This document shows positions 13,981 to 18,393 of a stretch of DNA of 18,393 bases, one piece after another. Position numbers and translations under genes: made by a program. Origin of the DNA: Xanthobacteraceae bacterium (GTDB lineage Bacteria > Pseudomonadota > Alphaproteobacteria > Rhizobiales > Xanthobacteraceae); the NCBI GenBank assembly GCA_030039105.1, contig JASHQO010000171.1, forward strand, positions 1 to 18,393. The letters are read 5' to 3'. Position 1 is the stretch's first letter; the number at the start of each line of letters is the position of its first letter. Under the pieces are notes generated by a model. The model ran no database searches and had not been told where the DNA came from. It saw only the letters and a program-made list of their open reading frames with translations.

Positions 13981-15138
13981 GTGAAGCCGCCGACCGCGCT
14001 TACGACCGTCGTCTATTACACCGGACCGCTTCGCCGCTTAGGGGCCTCGTCGCTCGGCCGTCTTGTGGTGCTGGCCATCGGGCTGACGGCGATGACGGCG
14101 ATCACCGTCCCGGATATGCAGAAATCGGCCGGCGTCTGGCTCAGCGCCTGCCTGTGGAGTTGCCTCGCCTTTTTTGCCGTCGAAGGTTATGTCAGGGCGC
14201 GCAGCGTGGCGCGGGCCGATCGGGACCGCAGCTACCTGCTGACCGCCCCCGGCATCGTCGACGCGCTGGCGGTGGTTCCCGTGCCGATTGCACTGATTTG
14301 CGGGATCGCGCCGCCGACCGCATGGCTGTTCGCGTCGCTCTGGATCCTCAAGCTCACCCGCAGTTCGCCCGGCTTCGCCCAGCTTGGCCGCGTTTTCATC
14401 CTCGAGGCCAAACCGCTCGCCAGCGTGCTGGCGCTGTTCCTGATCATTCTCTTCCTCGCCTCCGCCGCCATGCACGTCCTGGAGCGCGACCTGCAGCCGG
14501 GGGCGTTCGGCACCATGCCGGCGTCGCTATGGTGGGCGGTGGTGACGCTGACCACCACCGGCTACGGCGACGAGGTGCCGCACACCCATTTGGGCCACAT
14601 CCTCGGCGCCGTGGTCATGATCTGCGGCATCGCCACCTTCGGCCTGTGGACCGGCATTCTGGCCACCGGCTTCGCCGCCGAAAGCCGGCGGCGCAATTTC
14701 ATCCAGACCTGGGACCTGGTCAGCAAGGTGCCGTTCTTCCAGACGCTCGATCCGTCGGCGATCGCGGAAATCACCCACATGCTGCGGCGGCTCGAAGTGC
14801 CGGCGCACACCGCCGTGATCCGCCGCGGCCGGGTCGGCGATTGCATGTATTTCATCGCCGACGGCGAGGTGCAGGTCGAGGTCAAGCCGGCGCCGGTGCG
14901 CCTCGGCTCCGGATCGTTCTTCGGCGAGCTGGCGTTGCTCGGCGACAACGTCCGCACCGCCAATGTCGTCACCATCGTGCCGTCGACGCTGCTGATCCTC
15001 GATCTCGCCGATTTCCGCACGCTCACGGCGCACCATTCGGAGCTTGCCCGCATCATCGACGCCGAAGGCAAGCGGCGCATGAGCGAGAACCAGCGCGCGC
15101 GCGAATTGCTGCTGGAAAGCGGTGCGGCATCGTCCTGA
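13981..15138 (+). CDS. MlotiK1-type cyclic-nucleotide-gated potassium channel, GTG start
   Basis: Six-transmembrane tetrameric K+ channel subunit with a C-terminal cAMP-binding domain, 385 residues against 355 for MlotiK1 of Mesorhizobium loti. The selectivity filter is TTTGYGD (T191-D197), preceded by the pore helix SLWWAVVTL. S6 ends FGLWTGILATGF, which matches MlotiK1 closely. S4 (LWILKLTRSSPGFAQLGRV) has few basic residues, as in that family. The cyclic-nucleotide domain from about residue 255 has MYFIADGEVQVE and the phosphate cassette FFGELALLGDNVRTANVV with its ligand arginine. The frame opens at another GTG (13867), but GTG 13981 has AAGGGG at good spacing and gives the expected N-terminus. 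Divergent from the Popeye-like gene; convergent, 19 nt apart, with the M24-like gene. Confidence 0.93.
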   Translation: MKPPTALTTVVYYTGPLRRLGASSLGRLVVLAIGLTAMTAITVPDMQKSAGVWLSACLWSCLAFFAVEGYVRARSVARADRDRSYLLTAPGIVDALAVVPVPIALICGIAPPTAWLFASLWILKLTRSSPGFAQLGRVFILEAKPLASVLALFLIILFLASAAMHVLERDLQPGAFGTMPASLWWAVVTLTTTGYGDEVPHTHLGHILGAVVMICGIATFGLWTGILATGFAAESRRRNFIQTWDLVSKVPFFQTLDPSAIAEITHMLRRLEVPAHTAVIRRGRVGDCMYFIADGEVQVEVKPAPVRLGSGSFFGELALLGDNVRTANVVTIVPSTLLILDLADFRTLTAHHSELARIIDAEGKRRMSENQRARELLLESGAASS

Positions 15139-15157
15139 TCGGCGGCGCTGCCGTCGC

Positions 15158-16207
15158 TCAGTCGTGCAGCGGGTCGACGATCAGGCTTGCAGCTTCGCCG
15201 GGCTGGCCGATCAGTGCGGGAGCGCCGAGCAGCACCGTGCCGCCGTCGCGCGCCAGCGCCGCCTGCACCGAAACCAGCGCGCCCGGCGGCGGCGCCGCAT
15301 GGCCGTCAAGCCGCGATCCCATCAGCGGATCGAGCGACTGCGTCAAGCGGCAACCTTCGACCAGCCAAGAACCGAAACCGGCAAAGCCGCGGCCGCTCGG
15401 CAGCGCGGCAACGGCCTGGGCGAAGCGCGCCGTTGCCTCGTGCACCATCGCGCCGTCGCACCATGACCGCACCAGGCGAACCCAGGTCCCTTTGTAGGCG
15501 ACCGTGGCGCGCAGCGCGAAGGTTTTGCCACCGGCCGCCTCGCCCTCGATGCGCCTGAAGCGCGCGTCACGCGCGAGATCGGGCGCCGCAGCGATATAAA
15601 TCTCTTCCGCGCCGAGCTGGCGCGCCTCGCTCTCGACCCCGGCGATCATGCCGTTGAGATCGTCGCCCCGGGCGGCAGCCAACGCCCGATGCGCAATCGC
15701 CGCAGCCTTTGCGGCGAGCGCGATTTCCGCCGGATCGGCGGTGGCCCGCAGCGGCGCGAACAGCGCGCTGGCGTCGCGCAGCGCCAGCCGCGGCCCGCCC
15801 TCGCGTAAATCCTCGGCAATGCCTGCCGGCAGGCCGTCGAAATCGACGACGCCGACGGCCGCATCCGCCCGGACCGCAGCGATCTGCTGCGCCGCCTGCA
15901 ACCCGATGCGCGGCGCATGCAGCACGTCGGCGAGGCGGCTGACGCGCTCGATCCAGGATTTGACGCGAAAGCTCAAGGCGGCGACCAGATAAAGGCCGCC
16001 CTCGCGCGGCACCACCAGCACCGCCTCCGACCAATAGGGCACGAAACCTGCGAGCCACGACACGCCCGCCGGCCGCGTATTGTTGGTGTAGACGACCAGC
16101 GCATCGAGCTCGGCCGTGCGCATCGCGCGGCGCACGCGGTCGAGCCGCGCATCGAACACCGCGTCGGGCAACTCGACGGCAGAGCGGGCAATCAGGCCGC
16201 GGCGCAT
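15158..16207 (-). CDS. Degenerate M24 (creatinase/aminopeptidase P-like) protein, second gene of the pair
   Basis: Protein of 349 residues with a creatinase-type N-terminal domain (FDARLDRVRRAMRTAELDAL, then YTNNTRPAGVSWLAGFVPYW, typical of the family) and a C-terminal region of the right length for a pita-bread domain. The five metal ligands of M24 metallopeptidases (D, D, H, E, E) cannot be found: the GHG-type histidine motif is replaced by GFGSWLVEG, and the last strands read LVSVQAALARDGG and ASLIVDPLHD. It is therefore unlikely to be a metallopeptidase and may be a pseudoenzyme or partner subunit. The ATG at 16207 has GGGAGAG upstream and lies 16 nt after the preceding M24-like gene, so the two are co-transcribed. 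Alanine-rich composition, no signal peptide. Confidence 0.8.
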   Translation of the reverse strand: MRRGLIARSAVELPDAVFDARLDRVRRAMRTAELDALVVYTNNTRPAGVSWLAGFVPYWSEAVLVVPREGGLYLVAALSFRVKSWIERVSRLADVLHAPRIGLQAAQQIAAVRADAAVGVVDFDGLPAGIAEDLREGGPRLALRDASALFAPLRATADPAEIALAAKAAAIAHRALAAARGDDLNGMIAGVESEARQLGAEEIYIAAAPDLARDARFRRIEGEAAGGKTFALRATVAYKGTWVRLVRSWCDGAMVHEATARFAQAVAALPSGRGFAGFGSWLVEGCRLTQSLDPLMGSRLDGHAAPPPGALVSVQAALARDGGTVLLGAPALIGQPGEAASLIVDPLHD

Positions 16208-16223
16208 TTATCCGCTCTCCCGT

Positions 16224-17321
16224 TCAAGCGGCGACTTCGAACAGTTCGCGCGGCGTCCGGCAAAACACCTCGGCACCGGTCTCGGTGACCACGAGCGCGT
16301 CGCCGAGCACGATATAGCCGGCGTCGGGATGATAGGTGTTGGGATGGACGATCAAGGTCATGCCCGGCTCGAGCACCGTGTTGACGTCTTCCAGGATATG
16401 CGGCTTGGAATCGGCGAACATGCCCATGCCGTGACCGCGTACCCGGGTCCATTGGCTGGTGGTGTATTCGCCGAGGCCGTATTTACGGAACACATCGTTC
16501 TCGGCCTTGGCCACGTCGGCGGCGCGCGCGCCGGGCCGCACCGCGACGATACCGGCCTCCAGCGCCTCGACATACACGGCAAAGGCGCGGCGTTGCGCCG
16601 CCGTTGCCTTGCCGACCACCAGCGTGCGGCAAATCTGCGCGAAATAGCCCTCGACCGCGGGCGTCAGCTCCGTCGTCACCAGGTCGCCCGCGGCGATGCG
16701 GCGCTCCGACGGCGGCGTCATGCCGAATACGTCCTTGCCACCCGAACCGATGATCATGAAATTATCCGGGCAGCCGATGCGCCGCAGATGCGCCTCGATA
16801 TCGGCGACGATCTCGTACTGTCGCCGGCCCGGCCGTACCGCGTGCAGGAACTCGACATAGGCCGCATCGGCGATTTGCGCGGCGCGGCGCACCGCGGCGA
16901 CCTCCTCGGCGCTCTTGTGCATCAAAAGCTTGTCGAGAAGCGCCGTGGCATCGTCGAGCTTGAATGTCCGCGTCGCATCGGCGAGCCAGCGCGGCAGGAA
17001 GCGCCGCGGCGCGGCGGCGATCCGCGCATTGGCGACGCGATCGAGCCTCGCGCCGACGGTCCGTGCGATGTCCGGCGCGAGCTGCACCTTGACCTGTGCC
17101 GTCTCGAGCTCGGCGCGCTCGGCATCGGTCGCGCTGTCGAGAAACAACTCGACATCACCGTCGGCGCCGAGCAGCGCCACGCCGTGGCCTTCGAGGATGC
17201 CGAAGCCGGTGCCGTAGCGCAGGTAATCGCCCTGCCAGGCATTGCCGTAGAGCACCATATGGCCGATGCCGGCCTGGCGCATGGCGGCGGACAATCGCCG
17301 GCGCCGTTCCTCCGCAAGCAT
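16224..17321 (-). CDS. M24 family protein lacking most metal ligands (creatinase-like hydrolase)
   Basis: Protein of 365 residues with creatinase N-terminal domain (RRRRLSAAMRQAGIGHMVLYG) and a full pita-bread C-terminal domain from about residue 130. The first two metal ligands, normally both Asp, read E and Q (TTELTP, then YFAQICRT). The histidine motif RGHGMGMFAD is kept. The fourth ligand Glu is His (LIVHPNTYHP), and the fifth Glu is Gly (IVLGDALVVTETG). Like creatinase, which works without metal, it could hydrolyse a small C-N compound using the histidine; a different metal site is the alternative. The ATG at 17321 is preceded by AGGAG about ten bases upstream and by a TATAAT promoter element. 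The open frame extends farther up (17528), but that part crosses the promoter and repeats, so I reject it. First gene of a two-gene operon. Confidence 0.85.
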   Translation of the reverse strand: MLAEERRRRLSAAMRQAGIGHMVLYGNAWQGDYLRYGTGFGILEGHGVALLGADGDVELFLDSATDAERAELETAQVKVQLAPDIARTVGARLDRVANARIAAAPRRFLPRWLADATRTFKLDDATALLDKLLMHKSAEEVAAVRRAAQIADAAYVEFLHAVRPGRRQYEIVADIEAHLRRIGCPDNFMIIGSGGKDVFGMTPPSERRIAAGDLVTTELTPAVEGYFAQICRTLVVGKATAAQRRAFAVYVEALEAGIVAVRPGARAADVAKAENDVFRKYGLGEYTTSQWTRVRGHGMGMFADSKPHILEDVNTVLEPGMTLIVHPNTYHPDAGYIVLGDALVVTETGAEVFCRTPRELFEVAA

Positions 17322-17336
17322 GGGCGCTTGGTCTCC

Positions 17337-17366
17337 TGCTCCGTTCCCAGATGCTCCGTTCCCAGA
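17337..17366. repeat. Perfect tandem duplication of a 15-nt unit in the M24 gene leader
   Basis: TGCTCCGTTCCCAGA occurs twice in direct contact (17337-17351 and 17352-17366). It begins almost exactly at the predicted transcription start of the minus-strand M24 operon and occupies its 5' leader, upstream of the ribosome-binding site. Confidence 0.9.
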
Positions 17367-17373
17367 CAGCACG

Positions 17374-17379
17374 ATTATA
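17374..17379 (-). promoter_or_regulatory. -10 box of the M24-like operon promoter
   Basis: On the minus strand the sequence GGTATAATCG contains a perfect TATAAT, 52 nt before the ATG at 17321. The -35 region is weak (best candidate TTCGGG with a 19-nt spacer), so an activator may be needed. The first leader bases would be the 15-nt duplication. Confidence 0.5.
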
Positions 17380-17513
17380 CCGGCCGTACAAGCAGTTGCC
17401 CGAACGGGTCCAACTGTCGCCGGAATCTGCGGGCAGGATGCTGGACAAGCCGTTTTGCTCGACTGCACAATCGCCGCGCCGACAAATTGCATAGCCCCAA
17501 AAGAGCATTCCGC

Positions 17514-18393
17514 ATGGCGTGGCCCCAAATTGCATGGCCCAAATTTGCATTACCCAAATTTGCATGGCCCGGATTTGCTTGGCCCAAGCGTGTATTGGCG
17601 ATACTGATCCTGGGCGGCGCTATGGCATGGGGCGCGAACGCGCAGGTGCAAACTGCGGCGCCGGCCCAGCAACCGGCGCCGGCCGCGGCGCCGGCAACCG
17701 ACAATCCGGTCGGCAGCGTCGCGACCTTGCAGGGCAGCGCCTCGGTGACCCACGCCAATGCCACCCACGCGCTGGCGCCAAGCGATCCGATCTATAAGGG
17801 CGATACGCTGCAAACCGGCATCGACGGCACGCTCGGCATCACCTTCGACGACGAGACCACGTTCACCTTGAAGCCGAACGCGCGCATCGCCGTGGACGAT
17901 TTCGTCTATCAGGACGGCGCCAGCAACAATGCCGCCGCGTTCAATGTGCTGAGCGGCACCGTGGCGTTCGTCGCCGCCGAGGTCGCCCACACCGGCGACA
18001 TGAAGATCGACACGCCGACGTCGTCGCTCGGCATTCGCGGCACCACCGGCATCGTCGAGGTTCCGCAAGGCGGCGGCGCTGCCGGCGCGGTGTCGATCAA
18101 GCTTTATCCCGACGCCGACGGCCGGGTCGGCCGCATCGAAGTGTTCGGCCGCGATGGCGCCTCGCTCGGCGTTCTGTCGCGGGCCGCGACCGGCTTCGCG
18201 GTGCGGCCGGGCGCCGCCGGCCGCTTTGCCGCCGTGCCGCTGCGAATTTCGCCGCAAGAGGCGGAGCGCGACCGGTCGTTCGTCCGCCAGACATTTGCCG
18301 CGCGCACCGTGGGCCGCCAGATCAACATCCAGCGCCGCACCTTGCAACAACAGCAGCGCAATCAACTGCCGCGCAACCAGCGGCCGGGCCAAG
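17514..18393 (+). CDS. Exported FecR-domain protein with an N-terminal AWPKF pentapeptide repeat (3' end cut by window edge)
   Basis: The visible 293 residues start at ATG 17514. Residues 2-26 are five pentapeptides (AWPQI, AWPKF, ALPKF, AWPGF, AWPKR), then a hydrophobic stretch VLAILILGGAMAWGANAQ forms a signal peptide or anchor. An Ala/Pro/Gln-rich linker follows, and then a FecR domain from about residue 65: VGSVATLQGSASV, DPIYKGDTLQTG, LGITFDDETTFTLKPN, and DTPTSSLGIRGTTGIVEV. The visible end is basic and Gln-rich (RRTLQQQQRNQLPRNQ). FecR domains of this stand-alone type are periplasmic and usually of unknown role; no FecI-type sigma factor is adjacent, so iron signalling should not be assumed. 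The start is tentative: the ribosome-binding site (AGAG) is weak, and the repeat makes an unusually long N-region. Divergent from the M24 operon across a 192-nt gap. Confidence 0.8.
   Translation, partial: MAWPQIAWPKFALPKFAWPGFAWPKRVLAILILGGAMAWGANAQVQTAAPAQQPAPAAAPATDNPVGSVATLQGSASVTHANATHALAPSDPIYKGDTLQTGIDGTLGITFDDETTFTLKPNARIAVDDFVYQDGASNNAAAFNVLSGTVAFVAAEVAHTGDMKIDTPTSSLGIRGTTGIVEVPQGGGAAGAVSIKLYPDADGRVGRIEVFGRDGASLGVLSRAATGFAVRPGAAGRFAAVPLRISPQEAERDRSFVRQTFAARTVGRQINIQRRTLQQQQRNQLPRNQRPGQ
17517..17591 (+). repeat. Five 15-nt tandem repeats within the FecR-domain gene
   Basis: Units at 17517, 17532, 17547, 17562 and 17577 follow the consensus GCATGGCCCAAATTT with one to four changes each. 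Unit length is a multiple of three, so expansion or contraction keeps the frame. The first base lies directly after the proposed ATG. Confidence 0.9.

Noticed and set aside
17375..17764. Minus-strand frame with pentapeptide-repeat-like text (ANLGN, ANLGH)
   Set aside because: It is only the reverse reading of the 15-nt tandem repeat of the FecR-domain gene; too few repeats and no continuing family pattern.
1..18393. CRISPR arrays, tRNA or rRNA genes, transposases, phage or toxin-antitoxin genes
   Set aside because: Looked for and not seen; the only regular repeats are the short 15-nt arrays near 17340 and 17520.
17514..18393. FecIR iron-signalling system
   Set aside because: Only a FecR-domain protein is present, with an N-terminal signal rather than the FecR anti-sigma segment, and no sigma factor or TonB receptor gene is adjacent in the window.

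Overview
The window is a GC-rich chromosomal stretch with the look of an alphaproteobacterium of the order Hyphomicrobiales (Bradyrhizobium/Rhodopseudomonas/Mesorhizobium-like). This rests on overall composition, a full HAAT-type (Liv) ABC transporter, a MlotiK1-type cyclic-nucleotide-gated potassium channel and a REP-like palindrome of a kind common in that group. The lineage is an inference from gene content, not a database match. No RNA genes, CRISPR arrays or insertion sequences were seen, and no intergenic gap exceeds 300 bases.

Region A (1-8165) is a metabolic and uptake locus. A minus-strand operon is read from 7137 down to the left edge. In order it encodes a Tat-exported FMN-dependent alpha-hydroxy-acid dehydrogenase carrying a CxxCH motif, an amidase-signature hydrolase, a Tat-type periplasmic binding protein, LivH, LivM, LivG and LivF; LivF lacks only its last few residues at the window edge. 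The genes are tightly packed: a 2-nt gap, a 62-nt gap, a 14-nt gap, two ATGA overlaps and one TGATG overlap. A DUF1932-type NAD(P)-dependent dehydrogenase is transcribed divergently from 7263. The shared 125-nt promoter region holds an 11-bp perfect inverted repeat, one arm in each leader. The set looks like uptake and breakdown of an unknown small amide or hydroxy-acid compound.

Region B (8303-9241) has two tandem genes for small secreted cysteine-rich proteins. Each has a signal peptide and two Kazal-like (serine protease inhibitor) modules, and the two share an upstream TTGTGYTARC motif. They converge on a class II aldolase/adducin-family gene (9272-10051).

Region C (10052-12925) holds a REP-like palindrome, an orphan TRAP-type solute-binding protein with a visible sigma-70-like promoter, and a diverged, compact ABC half-transporter with some features of the SyrD/YojI type.

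Region D (13120-15138) has two membrane proteins with cyclic-nucleotide-binding domains arranged head-to-head. One is a small Popeye-like membrane protein and the other a MlotiK1-type CNG potassium channel.

Region E (15158-18393) has a two-gene minus-strand operon of M24 'pita-bread' fold proteins, both missing most metal ligands and so creatinase-like rather than metallopeptidases. Divergent from it is a FecR-domain exported protein that runs off the right edge, with a five-unit 15-nt tandem repeat coding an AWPKF-like pentapeptide at its N-terminus.
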